Shown here in pieces: positions 10,310 to 18,584 of a DNA stretch of 64,000 nt. Position 1 is the stretch's first letter, and every line of letters begins with the position of its first letter. Position numbers and translations under genes: made by a program. The stretch is from Cupriavidus sp. (GTDB lineage Bacteria; Pseudomonadota; Gammaproteobacteria; Burkholderiales; Burkholderiaceae), in assembly GCA_031180665.1 (NCBI GenBank), contig JAPSLP010000014.1:55460-119459 (forward strand), given 5' to 3'. The notes under the pieces are model-generated. The model did not search any database. It saw nothing but the letters and a program-made list of their open reading frames with translations, and was not told where the DNA came from.

Positions 10310-11218
10310 ATGTCTGACGCTCTCTATCAGTCCTCCATCCGCTCGCTGCCGCTGCTCGGCCATGGCAAGGTGCGCGACAACTATGCCGTCGGCGACGACA
10401 AGCTGCTGATCGTGACGACCGATCGCCTGTCGGCGTTCGACGTGATCCTTGGCGAGCCGATCCCGGGCAAGGGCCGGGTGCTGAACCAGATGGCCAACTT
10501 CTGGTTCAGGAAGCTGGCCCATATCGTCCCGAACCATGAGACCGGCATCGCCCCCGAGACCGTGGTGCAGGCGGACGAAGTCGCTCAGGTGCGGGGCCGC
10601 GCAGTGGTGGTCAAGCGCCTGAAGCCGATCCTGGTCGAGGCCGTGGTGCGCGGCTATCTGGCGGGTTCGGGCTGGAAGGATTACCAGGCGACCGGCCGGG
10701 TTTGCGGCATCGAACTGCCGGCCGGCCTGCAGAACGCGCAGAAGCTGCCCGAGCCGATCTTCACGCCGGCCGCCAAGGCCGAGATGGGCGAGCACGACGA
10801 GAACATCAGCTTTGCCGAGGTCGAGGCGCGCATCGGCAAGGAGCTGGCCGCGCAGATGCGCGACATCTCGATCCGCCTGTACAAGGAAGCGGCCGACTAC
10901 GCCGCCACGCGCGGCATCCTCATCGCCGACACCAAGTTCGAGTTCGGCCTCGATGAGAACGGTACGCTGACGCTGATGGACGAGGTGCTGACCGCCGATT
11001 CGTCGCGCTTCTGGCCGGCCGACTCGTACCAGGTGGGCACCAACCCGCCGTCGTTCGACAAGCAGTTCGTGCGCGACTGGCTCGAGGCGGTGCGCATCGA
11101 CGGCAAGCCGTGGCCCAAGACCGCGCCGGCGCCGGCCCTGCCGGCCGACGTGGTGGAGAAGACCGCGGCCAAGTACCGCGAGGCGCTGACCCGGCTGACC
11201 GGGCAGGAACTGGAGTAA
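10310..11218 (+). CDS. purC: Phosphoribosylaminoimidazole-succinocarboxamide synthase
   Basis: A 302-residue SAICAR synthetase of purine biosynthesis that joins CAIR and aspartate using ATP. Family motifs are [45 protein letters not shown] and the C-terminal [20 protein letters not shown] at 10310 ([10 protein letters not shown]) was preferred to the longer frame, which begins inside the preceding terminator. It opens the purC-purE-purK series. A REP-like palindrome separates it from purE. Confidence 0.98.
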   Translation: MSDALYQSSIRSLPLLGHGKVRDNYAVGDDKLLIVTTDRLSAFDVILGEPIPGKGRVLNQMANFWFRKLAHIVPNHETGIAPETVVQADEVAQVRGRAVVVKRLKPILVEAVVRGYLAGSGWKDYQATGRVCGIELPAGLQNAQKLPEPIFTPAAKAEMGEHDENISFAEVEARIGKELAAQMRDISIRLYKEAADYAATRGILIADTKFEFGLDENGTLTLMDEVLTADSSRFWPADSYQVGTNPPSFDKQFVRDWLEAVRIDGKPWPKTAPAPALPADVVEKTAAKYREALTRLTGQELE

Positions 11219-11225
11219 GTTTCGT

Positions 11226-11308
11226 GTCGTCCCTGCGTTGGCGGGGACCCAGCGACAGTCGATGCCGCGTGGGAAGACACTGGGCCCCCGCCTGCGCGGG
11301 GGCGACGA
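11226..11308. repeat. REP-like palindromic repeat, family A copy 1
   Basis: Two short inverted repeats in the purC-purE gap: a GTCGTCCC...GGGGACCC half and a GGGCCCCCGCCTGCGCGGGGGCGAC half. Related copies lie at 42885-42973, 42995-43028 and 52303-52376. All are intergenic. Confidence 0.75.
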
Positions 11309-11353
11309 GCTGGAAATCGTTTGCGGCCGATGCCGCTTGTAGAAGGATTGGAA

Positions 11354-11851
11354 GTGAGCCAGACAAACAAGCCGCTGGTCGGCGTGGTGATGGGCAGCAG
11401 CTCGGACTGGGACGTGATGCAGCACGCCGTGGCGATGCTGAAGGATTTCGGTGTCCCGTTCGAGGCCCAGGTGGTATCGGCGCACCGGATGGCCGACGAG
11501 ATGTTCCGCTACGCCGAGACGGCGCGCGCGCGCGGGCTGCGCGCGATCATCGCCGGCGCCGGCGGTGCCGCGCACCTGCCCGGCATGATCGCGGCCAAGA
11601 CGATCGTGCCGGTGTTCGGTGTGCCGGTGCCGTCCAAATACCTGCGCGGCGAGGACTCGCTGCTGTCGATCGTGCAGATGCCCAAGGGCGTGCCGGTCGC
11701 TACCTTCGCGATCGGCGAGGCGGGCGCGGCCAATGCCGCGCTGCACGCGATCGCCACGCTGGCGACCACCGACGACGCGCTGGCCGCGGCGCTCGAATCG
11801 TTCCGCACGCGCCAGACCGAGGCGGCGCGCGCGATGACCTTGCCGCTGTGA
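11354..11851 (+). CDS. purE: N5-carboxyaminoimidazole ribonucleotide mutase
   Basis: A 165-residue class I PurE that converts N5-CAIR to CAIR in purine synthesis, acting after PurK. It contains [26 protein letters not shown] and [13 protein letters not shown], which form the active site of the octamer. GTG at 11354 was chosen because AGAAGG lies seven bases upstream and it gives the usual family length. In-frame codons at 11321 and 11330 would add an unconserved extension. purK follows 85 bases later. Confidence 0.95.
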   Translation: MSQTNKPLVGVVMGSSSDWDVMQHAVAMLKDFGVPFEAQVVSAHRMADEMFRYAETARARGLRAIIAGAGGAAHLPGMIAAKTIVPVFGVPVPSKYLRGEDSLLSIVQMPKGVPVATFAIGEAGAANAALHAIATLATTDDALAAALESFRTRQTEAARAMTLPL

Positions 11852-11936
11852 TCGCACACGCCGCTTCGATCTACCGATTCATACCCCGCGGCCGTCGTCG
11901 GCGGCTGCGAACCGTTCCCCTGGAATCTGCACGAGC

Positions 11937-13181
11937 ATGCCCACCGATATCCATCCCCATCTGATCGAAGCGCACACGCCCGAGTCGCGCGCCGAATTCG
12001 GCGTCGGCGGCCCGAACGCGCCGATCCTGCCCGGCGCCTGGCTCGGCATGCTCGGCGGCGGCCAGCTGGGCCGGATGTTCACGCACGCCGCCCAGGCGAT
12101 GGGCTACCGGGTCTGCGTGCTCGATCCCGACCAGGACAGCCCGGCCGGCGCGGTCGCCGACCGGCATATCTGCGCGGCCTACACCGACGAGGCGGCGCTG
12201 GCGGAGATGGCGAAGCTGTGCCAGGCGGTCTCGACCGAATTCGAGAACGTGCCATCGATGTCGCTGGACCGGCTCGAACAACTCGGCGCCTTCGTCGCGC
12301 CGCGCGGCCAATGCGTGTCGATCGCGCAGAACCGCATCGGCGAGAAGAAGTTCTTCGCCGCCTGTGCCGAGCGCACCGGCGTGTCGCCGGCCCCGCATTG
12401 GGTGATCCAGCACGATGCCGATATCGACCAGCTGCCCGAGCAGTTGCTGCCGGGCATCCTGAAGACCGCGCGCATGGGCTACGACGGCAAGGGCCAGGCC
12501 CGCGTCAAGACCCGCGACGACGTGCGTGCCGCCTGGAACGCGATGCAGCATGTACCGTGCGTGCTCGAGCAGATGCTGCCCCTGGCCTATGAGGTCTCGG
12601 TGCTGGCCGCGCGCGGCGCCGATGGCGCGACCGCGACCTGGCCGCTGGCCGAGAACGTCCATCGCGACGGCATCCTGTTCTCGACGGTGATGCCCTCGCG
12701 CCAGGTGTCGGCCGAGATCGCCGACCGCGCCCGTGCCGCCGCAGCGACCATCGCCGGCGAGATGGGCTATGTCGGCGTCCTGTGCATCGAGTTCTTCGTG
12801 CTCAAGGACGGCAGCCTGGTCGCCAACGAGATGGCGCCGCGCCCGCACAACTCCGGCCATATCACGATGGATGCGTGCGAAACCAGCCAGTTCGAGCAGC
12901 AGGTCCGGGCGATGGCCCGGCTGCCGCTGGGTAGCACGCGCCAGCATTCGGCCGGCAAGATGCTGAACCTGCTGGGCGACGTCTGGTACGAATACGGGCT
13001 CGAGCGCGAGCCGGCCTGGGATGCGGTCGTCGGCCAGCCCGGCGCCAAGCTGCATCTTTACGGCAAGAGCGATGCGCGGCCCGGACGCAAGATGGGCCAC
13101 GTCAACTGCATCGGCGAGCGTGCCGAAGACGCGCAGCGCGCCTTCGATGCGGCGCTGCAGGTCCTGCATATCGCGCCCTGA
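11937..13181 (+). CDS. purK: N5-carboxyaminoimidazole ribonucleotide synthase
   Basis: A 414-residue ATP-grasp enzyme that carboxylates AIR with bicarbonate to N5-CAIR. Seen are the N-terminal [16 protein letters not shown] dinucleotide-like fold, STEFENVPS, the ATP-grasp loop [13 protein letters not shown], and the metal-binding [17 protein letters not shown]. It carries an extra N-terminal segment of about 30 residues before the usual beginning, which is common in betaproteobacteria. It acts directly before PurE in the pathway. Confidence 0.97.
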   Translation: MPTDIHPHLIEAHTPESRAEFGVGGPNAPILPGAWLGMLGGGQLGRMFTHAAQAMGYRVCVLDPDQDSPAGAVADRHICAAYTDEAALAEMAKLCQAVSTEFENVPSMSLDRLEQLGAFVAPRGQCVSIAQNRIGEKKFFAACAERTGVSPAPHWVIQHDADIDQLPEQLLPGILKTARMGYDGKGQARVKTRDDVRAAWNAMQHVPCVLEQMLPLAYEVSVLAARGADGATATWPLAENVHRDGILFSTVMPSRQVSAEIADRARAAAATIAGEMGYVGVLCIEFFVLKDGSLVANEMAPRPHNSGHITMDACETSQFEQQVRAMARLPLGSTRQHSAGKMLNLLGDVWYEYGLEREPAWDAVVGQPGAKLHLYGKSDARPGRKMGHVNCIGERAEDAQRAFDAALQVLHIAP

Positions 13182-13198
13182 TTGTTCTGCACAGTGTG

Positions 13199-14209
13199 AT
13201 GACGATGGCCGCTGCTTCCCAACCTTCCCGGATGCCCACCGCAGCCGAACTCGATGAGGCCGCGCGCCTGCTCGAGGCCGGGCAGCTGGTCGCGTTTCCG
13301 ACCGAAACCGTCTATGGCCTCGGCGCCGATGCCGAGAACCCGGAGGCGGTGGCACGCATCTTCGCGGCCAAGGGACGGCCGTCCAACCATCCGATCATCG
13401 TGCATGTGGTCGACGGCGCCGATATCGGACATTGGGCCGACGATGTACCGGAGGCCGCGCAGCGACTGATCGACGCCTTCTGGCCGGGGCCGCTGACGCT
13501 GATCCTCAAGCGCGCCCCGCATATCCCTGCCGATGTGGCCGGCGGGCAGGACAGCATCGGCCTGCGCTGCCCCTTGCATCCTGTCGCGCAGGCGCTGCTG
13601 TCGCGCTTCAAGCGCGGCCGCGGCGGCATCGCCGCGCCCTCGGCCAACAAGTTCGGCCAGGTCAGCCCGACCACCGCGCAGCATGTGCGCGAGGAGTTCG
13701 GCGACAGCGTCTATGTGCTCGAGGGCGATGGCGTCGAGGTCGGCATCGAATCGACCATCGTCGACCTGTCGCGGCTGGATCAGGGCATCGGCCCGGTGCT
13801 GCTGCGCCCGGGCGCGATCACGCCGGCGATGATGGCCGATGTGCTGGGCGTCGCGCCGATGGCGCCGGATGCCGCGGCGCCGCGCGCCTCGGGTACTTTG
13901 AAGGCGCACTACGCCCCGCGTACCCCTTTGTTCTTGCGCCGGGCGGAAGAGTTGACCGCCGCGCTGGCCGATCTGCCGGCCGATGCGCGGGTGGCATGGG
14001 TCGCGGGCGCTCCCGCGGCGGACCGGCGTTGTATCTGGATCCAGGCTCCGGACGGGCCCACCGCCTATGCGCGCGAGCTGTATCGCTTGCTGCGACGCCT
14101 CGACAAGGAAGGCTTCGTCCGGCTGTACGTGGAACCGCTGCCCCAGACGCCGGAATGGGCCGGCGTGCGGGATCGATTGAACCGCGCCGCCGCCGCCTTC
14201 GCCGGCTGA
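13199..14209 (+). CDS. L-threonylcarbamoyladenylate synthase, long Sua5 form
   Basis: About 336 residues. The N-terminal YrdC domain makes threonylcarbamoyl-AMP for the t6A modification of tRNA at position 37. Seen are AFPTETVYGLGADA, KGRPSNHPIIVHV, GPLTLILKR, GLRCPLHP, APSANKFGQVSPT and GIESTIVDLS. The C-terminal Sua5 domain follows a linker containing GTLKAHYAPRTPL. The start could be GTG 13196, ATG 13199 or ATG 13205. It follows purK closely. tsaE, another gene of the same t6A pathway, lies at 50192-50704. Confidence 0.95.
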   Translation: MTMAAASQPSRMPTAAELDEAARLLEAGQLVAFPTETVYGLGADAENPEAVARIFAAKGRPSNHPIIVHVVDGADIGHWADDVPEAAQRLIDAFWPGPLTLILKRAPHIPADVAGGQDSIGLRCPLHPVAQALLSRFKRGRGGIAAPSANKFGQVSPTTAQHVREEFGDSVYVLEGDGVEVGIESTIVDLSRLDQGIGPVLLRPGAITPAMMADVLGVAPMAPDAAAPRASGTLKAHYAPRTPLFLRRAEELTAALADLPADARVAWVAGAPAADRRCIWIQAPDGPTAYARELYRLLRRLDKEGFVRLYVEPLPQTPEWAGVRDRLNRAAAAFAG

Positions 14210-14363
14210 CCGCCTCTCTCGCGCTGCCGCCTCGGTTCGGCGGAGGATCGCACCGCGGGGGCCCATTCGCGCCGTCCGATCGGTACAGGGGGCATGGCCA
14301 GTCGCGGCGCCAAATACTGAAGTGCGACGATCGCGTCGAAAGCGTGTACTCGCGGTGTCGAGG

Positions 14364-14386
14364 AAACTGGCACGTCAGTTTTTTTC
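14364..14386 (+). terminator. Possible terminator downstream of the Sua5 gene
   Basis: AAACTG and CAGTTT form a six-base stem around a GCACGT loop, and a run of T follows directly. The stem is short, so strength is uncertain. It would isolate the core purine/tRNA genes from the accessory region that begins at 14461. Confidence 0.4.
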
Positions 14387-14460
14387 TCGGCGCCCGCAGC
14401 GTTCATCCTGATTGGCAGGTCTGGAATGGCACGGGCGGTTCATGTTGTGAGTTCCTTGCC

Positions 14461-17016
14461 ATGCCGTTTCAAATTCCTTTCTTCAGCCGCTCCAGCCAGC
14501 CGTCTCCCGTCGTTTCCGCCACCGGTCGCAGCACCGTGCCCCATTCCGCTGCCGGCTGTAGTGCCGCGCCCGACTTCAAATTCATCAACGATCTGCTCGA
14601 CGATTTGCGTTGGGCCAACGGTAGTTCTTTCGCCCTCAAGGCTGGACTCGAGCGTTTCGCGAAGGCCGCCGTCGGCTTCCCCGAGAACGGCGATTTCGAC
14701 GCCGCGGTGACGCAAGCCATCGCCTCCTACAGCAACCATCAGCGTCAACTGATCGCCAAGGCGCTCGCCAGCGCTGCAGATGCGATCCGCTCCGTCAGCC
14801 AGGACTTGCAAAACACGCCATATCACGGCGACAAGGAATTGCGCCTGCACGCCGCTGCGCGAGTGGAAGCGCTCAAGCAGGCCGGCATTCGGTTGTCCAG
14901 CTTGCTGAAGACCGTCGCCGACAAAGCATCCCCATCCCAGCCTGACCTGACGCGCGATGCGGCGATCTCGTTCGACCCGCGCTCTTATCAGCAACTGTTG
15001 AACGACTTCGTAGGCGGCGTGCTGTCCAACGTCGACCAAAGTACTTTGTTCGCGCGCTTCGAGCGCCTGCTTGCCGGGGGCGAGGCAAAGGTCGCGACAA
15101 CGATGACCGAGGTCGAGCTCGATGCGTACCACGCCTCGATCGAACTGACGATGGCGCGCCTGGACAAGGCCTCGCTGGAGCGTGTCCTAAATTGGTTCGA
15201 GAAGCAGTCCGTCGAGCTCAGCGAACGTACACCGGCGATCGCCGATGGTGCGGCTCCGGCGCGCCCGACGTTGCTCGAGCTGTGCCGGCGCGACGAAGAC
15301 TACGCCGCGCGAGAGCTTGCCAAGCTTCGGAACATTGCCCAACAGGTCGCTACCAGAACGGCGCAGGCTCCTCTCGGGCATGCGCAGCTTCGAGATCTGG
15401 CAAATCGTCTGACCGTTTTCGCCAGCGCGGCAAGCGCAACGGGCCATGTGGAACAGGCGTCGACAGTGGATCGGGAGCGTGCCGCATCGCTGCTACCCGA
15501 TCTTGCCGACGTCGCGACGAAGGTCGATCACTATGAGCGTGCGTGGCTGACGGTTGCCCCGGAAGACACGGCGGGCCGGCTTCAGAAATGTCATCGCAGC
15601 TTGAGCGCGATACTGCGCTGCGCAGCGCAATCGGGCCACCCGAGCACGGTGGACAAGGCCATGACGTTGGTGCGCACCGCGGCGCCGATCCTCGCGAGGT
15701 TGACGGACCTTGCCATTTCGAGGCTCCAGCAGCCGTCGACGTCATCGGGCGGCAATGCGCAATGGCAAGCCGAAGTCGAAGCGCACGCAATCGAAATCAA
15801 ACATGCCGTCACGGATGCGGACAAGCAGATCGTGTCCGAATCCGAATCGGCGCTGAACGCCTTGATTCCCGAGGCACGGGTCGATAGCGTGCCGTCTCTG
15901 GTGGCGCGGCTCGGGTCGGGCTCGGCCGACGAACGCGAGCGCGCTTCCGCCGAAGTCGACAGCCTGGTGCGCCTTATCGAACGGGTGGCGACCATCGCAC
16001 CCGCCAGTGAGGAGGCGGGCCAGGTCTTGCCGATGTTCAATATGCGCGTCGCCATGTTCCTGCGCATGAGCGGGCATCTGTTGAATGACGATCAGCTAAG
16101 GCGGCTGTCACGCTGCGAAGACATTGGGATGCCGATGAGGAAGCTGTGCAACTTCGCCCGGATGCATCGCGACCAGCTGCGCCTTTGTTTTGAAGCCGCT
16201 ACCCCGCGAGAATTTGCCACCGCGATGGCGAATGCGGTCAGAGCCGGGATGCGACTGATCAGCGATACGCTGTACCACGGTGGAACGCACACTGTCGACC
16301 AGGCGCGAGACACCGCGTTCAAACGGTCTGGTTCGATGATGGCCAAGGCAATGGGAGAGATCACCGCCCGATTCGGAAAGCGCGAACTGGGGCGGGTGTA
16401 TGCGCGCCTTCAGGCCCCGGAGTTCCAGGCGTTGCACCATGTCCTGCACCGCCTGGACAGCGCGTCGCCATACGATCTGGGCACTGATGCGGGACTTCGG
16501 CTGCCCATTGACGCCTTGCCCGATGTCCGCGTGCTCGCAGGCATGCACGAAGCCATTCGGACCTTGCAAGGGGACACCGCGCTCGTGACAGGCAAGAGTC
16601 CGTCCGCGCCGCGCTCGATATCCGAGGCGCGATGGGATGAAGTCACGTCGTTTCTGTGCGGTAGCGGCAAGGTCCTTGACCCCAGCCAGTTCTGGGAACT
16701 GGAAGCACCGGATGCCGGCGCGGGCGACGCTGCAGAAATGGTGTCCACGGGTGCGAAGATGGCCGAGCCCGCCGGTGGTCAGGAACCGCCGGCGCTCGAC
16801 CGGACACGGAGCAGGGAGGCCACCCGCCGTGTGCCGATTCCGAGTTGGGAAGTTTCCTGGAACGCCGAAGACGAGGTATCCATCCACGGCGAAGATCCAA
16901 ACTGGGTCCATCCGGATGCCACGCACGATGACCAAATCCCAAGCGGAATCAGAGAGGCATTGCGCGAGATGGTGGACGCCTCCCATCAGGCTGTCGCGGA
17001 CGGGCTTGGCGCCTGA
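14461..17016 (+). CDS. Large helical protein of unknown function, candidate effector paralogue A
   Basis: 851 residues with no family I recognise. The protein is mostly predicted alpha-helix, has no signal peptide and no membrane segment. Its first 16 residues, MPFQIPFFSRSSQPSP, are followed by a Ser/Pro/Ala-rich stretch to about residue 35, as in many type III effectors. It is collinear with the 1028-residue protein at 20342: AARELAKLR is at residues 282-290 (283-291 there) and FQALHHVLHRL at 655-665 (FNACHHVVGRL at 652-662). The last 110 residues are polar and differ from the paralogue. GC and codon use are visibly lower than in purK or pyk. ATG 14461 was chosen because it matches the paralogue's N-terminus. 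A small gene and a CaaX/F-box gene follow on the same strand. Confidence 0.85.
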   Translation: MPFQIPFFSRSSQPSPVVSATGRSTVPHSAAGCSAAPDFKFINDLLDDLRWANGSSFALKAGLERFAKAAVGFPENGDFDAAVTQAIASYSNHQRQLIAKALASAADAIRSVSQDLQNTPYHGDKELRLHAAARVEALKQAGIRLSSLLKTVADKASPSQPDLTRDAAISFDPRSYQQLLNDFVGGVLSNVDQSTLFARFERLLAGGEAKVATTMTEVELDAYHASIELTMARLDKASLERVLNWFEKQSVELSERTPAIADGAAPARPTLLELCRRDEDYAARELAKLRNIAQQVATRTAQAPLGHAQLRDLANRLTVFASAASATGHVEQASTVDRERAASLLPDLADVATKVDHYERAWLTVAPEDTAGRLQKCHRSLSAILRCAAQSGHPSTVDKAMTLVRTAAPILARLTDLAISRLQQPSTSSGGNAQWQAEVEAHAIEIKHAVTDADKQIVSESESALNALIPEARVDSVPSLVARLGSGSADERERASAEVDSLVRLIERVATIAPASEEAGQVLPMFNMRVAMFLRMSGHLLNDDQLRRLSRCEDIGMPMRKLCNFARMHRDQLRLCFEAATPREFATAMANAVRAGMRLISDTLYHGGTHTVDQARDTAFKRSGSMMAKAMGEITARFGKRELGRVYARLQAPEFQALHHVLHRLDSASPYDLGTDAGLRLPIDALPDVRVLAGMHEAIRTLQGDTALVTGKSPSAPRSISEARWDEVTSFLCGSGKVLDPSQFWELEAPDAGAGDAAEMVSTGAKMAEPAGGQEPPALDRTRSREATRRVPIPSWEVSWNAEDEVSIHGEDPNWVHPDATHDDQIPSGIREALREMVDASHQAVADGLGA

Positions 17017-17054
17017 CACAATGGGAGCGCAGGGCACATCGTCCTGCCTCCAAC

Positions 17055-17417
17055 ATGCTGATGGAGGGCCGGAACCCGGACGTCTATGTCGCTCTGCAAG
17101 TCCTGTTGACTGCATTGCAACGGATCGATACGTCGATCCTGCGCCCCGCCGACCGAAAAGTCATCCAGGGCGCGATCCAGAACGACAAATGGACGCGCGA
17201 CGGCTTTGCCGAAGTCGCTCGGACATTGACCACTGTCTCTCAATTCAACGCCCAGTATCTGGACAAGGCGGAAGATCAATCAATCCTGAATGAGGTGAAG
17301 GCGAGCACGAAGGCTCTCAATGATGTCATCAACCTGATCGACAAGAAGCGTCCAAAAGGGCCAAACAACTTTGGATTCCGTTTCCGGAACGCAGGCAGTG
17401 TGATGACATTGGGCTAA
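17055..17417 (+). CDS. Small protein of unknown function
   Basis: 120 residues, not recognised. It is predicted to be helical (VALQVLLTALQRID, ADRKVIQGAIQND, SILNEVKASTKALNDVINLI) with a basic, Gly/Asn-rich tail. It has no signal peptide or membrane segment. It lies 38 bases after the 851-residue protein and 37 bases before the F-box/CaaX gene, so all three are probably one transcript. ATG 17055 has no clear ribosome binding site, and 17061 is an alternative. A role as a chaperone or accessory effector is only a guess from position. It is not obviously acidic as type III chaperones are. Confidence 0.7.
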   Translation: MLMEGRNPDVYVALQVLLTALQRIDTSILRPADRKVIQGAIQNDKWTRDGFAEVARTLTTVSQFNAQYLDKAEDQSILNEVKASTKALNDVINLIDKKRPKGPNNFGFRFRNAGSVMTLG

Positions 17418-17442
17418 AGGCAGGTTCGATGTATCCACTACC

Positions 17443-17449
17443 AAGGAGG
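17443..17449 (+). promoter_or_regulatory. Strong ribosome binding site for the F-box/CaaX gene
   Basis: AAGGAGG, an almost full Shine-Dalgarno sequence, lies five bases before ATG 17455. It fixes the start of this gene and argues that it is really translated. Confidence 0.85.
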
Positions 17450-17454
17450 AAACG

Positions 17455-18498
17455 ATGCGGACTCCAGCGATACCGGCACCAACATCCTATGGTTTCAACG
17501 GCTTGAACGAGGCCGCTACGAGCGAACCCCGACGCCAGGGCTTCGGGACGCTCGATCGCCTGCCCGCTGAAACGCTGGATCACATCGTGCGCTCGGCGCC
17601 CGAGGCCACGCTGCGCCTGATGGACACCTCGCACGACTTGGAGGGCTTCGTCATTGGCACCGTACTGAGGCCCCTGTATGACCAGCATGGAAATTCGATC
17701 CACCGAACCCGACGCTTCATCACGTCCGCGTTGAAGCGGGGCAGGACGGCGACTCAGATCGTGTTGCTGTCCAAACTGTTGAGCGACAGAGATACCGATG
17801 TCCGCGGCCGTCGCCTGGTACAGATGGGCGTACTGAACATTCGGTCGCACAATGCCCTGTGTGCGGATTTCATCAACCTGCTTTGTCGTGCTGAAGCTGC
17901 GCTGTATGCCTTCGAACTTGATTTTCCCTTGCTCAGTACCGAGGACCTGCGCAGCCGTCGCCGGCTGATGGGCGAGCTGACGGGAACGGGCACCAGCATG
18001 GTCCAGTGCATGGATGGGAAACAGCGTTATGTCACCGGGCTAGACAAAGTCTTGCTGCACTTCTCGCACTGGTTCAAGGAGCAGGATATCCCCGATCTAT
18101 TCGATTCTCAGTGCGACCATGGTCAGGAACCCTCCCACCGGCTGATCCTGCCTTCCAACAGCGATTCGTTTGCGGTCGACGCAGGAGATTTCCCGGACGC
18201 CAGTGACAGTAGTGTCGAAACGGTCGCCAGCGTCGACGCGCGCCATCTCGCCTTGTCGATGAAGCGGTATATGACGGCACAGATGTTGAAGATGCTCGAC
18301 AACAACGCGCCTGCCGGGCAGTACGGGGTGCTCTATGCAGAAATGTTTTTGAAAAGCGCGCCGCGCAAGCCGATCAAGATACCGCCGTCCACGCCTATCG
18401 GGCCTGGACATCAATGGGGAGGCGACATGTTCCCGGAGCGCCTCCCGATGTCGGCGGACACGCCGTCCAAGACCAACAAGGCTTGCGTGTTGCTATGA
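17455..18498 (+). CDS. Candidate host-directed effector with F-box-like motif and C-terminal CaaX box (CVLL)
   Basis: 347 residues, no family recognised. Residues 33-66 begin LDRLPAETLDHIVRSAPEA and continue LRLMDTSHDL, which fits the F-box pattern L-x-x-LP-x-E-x-L-x-x-I...L-x-L-x-x-x-S; F-boxes bind SKP1 of eukaryotic SCF ubiquitin ligases. The protein ends SKTNKACVLL. CVLL is a standard substrate of eukaryotic geranylgeranyltransferase I, and bacteria have no such enzyme. The middle holds helical segments and a Ser/Asp-rich stretch (about 240-262). There is no signal peptide. The combination resembles Legionella AnkB in logic (F-box plus CaaX) but not in sequence. The gene follows the 851- and 120-residue genes. 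F-box assignment is by eye. The CaaX tail is seen directly. Confidence 0.82.
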   Translation: MRTPAIPAPTSYGFNGLNEAATSEPRRQGFGTLDRLPAETLDHIVRSAPEATLRLMDTSHDLEGFVIGTVLRPLYDQHGNSIHRTRRFITSALKRGRTATQIVLLSKLLSDRDTDVRGRRLVQMGVLNIRSHNALCADFINLLCRAEAALYAFELDFPLLSTEDLRSRRRLMGELTGTGTSMVQCMDGKQRYVTGLDKVLLHFSHWFKEQDIPDLFDSQCDHGQEPSHRLILPSNSDSFAVDAGDFPDASDSSVETVASVDARHLALSMKRYMTAQMLKMLDNNAPAGQYGVLYAEMFLKSAPRKPIKIPPSTPIGPGHQWGGDMFPERLPMSADTPSKTNKACVLL

Positions 18499-18584
18499 CC
18501 GCCGACCATCACCTTTCCCGTCGTGCCGCCGGTCGGCTCTGGAGTTGACCTCTGGTGGGGTGGCGGGCGGAGCGGAGTGGGCCA

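Noticed and set aside
8624..11857. A 1077-residue open frame on the minus strand opposite fba and purC
   Set aside because: It is the antisense shadow of clear core genes in GC-rich DNA, has Arg/His/Gly-rich low-complexity composition and no family signature.
14340..14370. A short similarity (GCGGT..CGAG..A) between the upstream regions of 14461 and 57679 as a common promoter element
   Set aside because: Only about ten of fourteen bases agree and the third gene at 20342 lacks it, so chance is likely.
13432..14460. Upstream extension of the 851-residue protein into the Sua5 gene
   Set aside because: The extension is a frame-shifted reading of the conserved Sua5 gene. ATG 14461 gives an N-terminus matching the paralogue.
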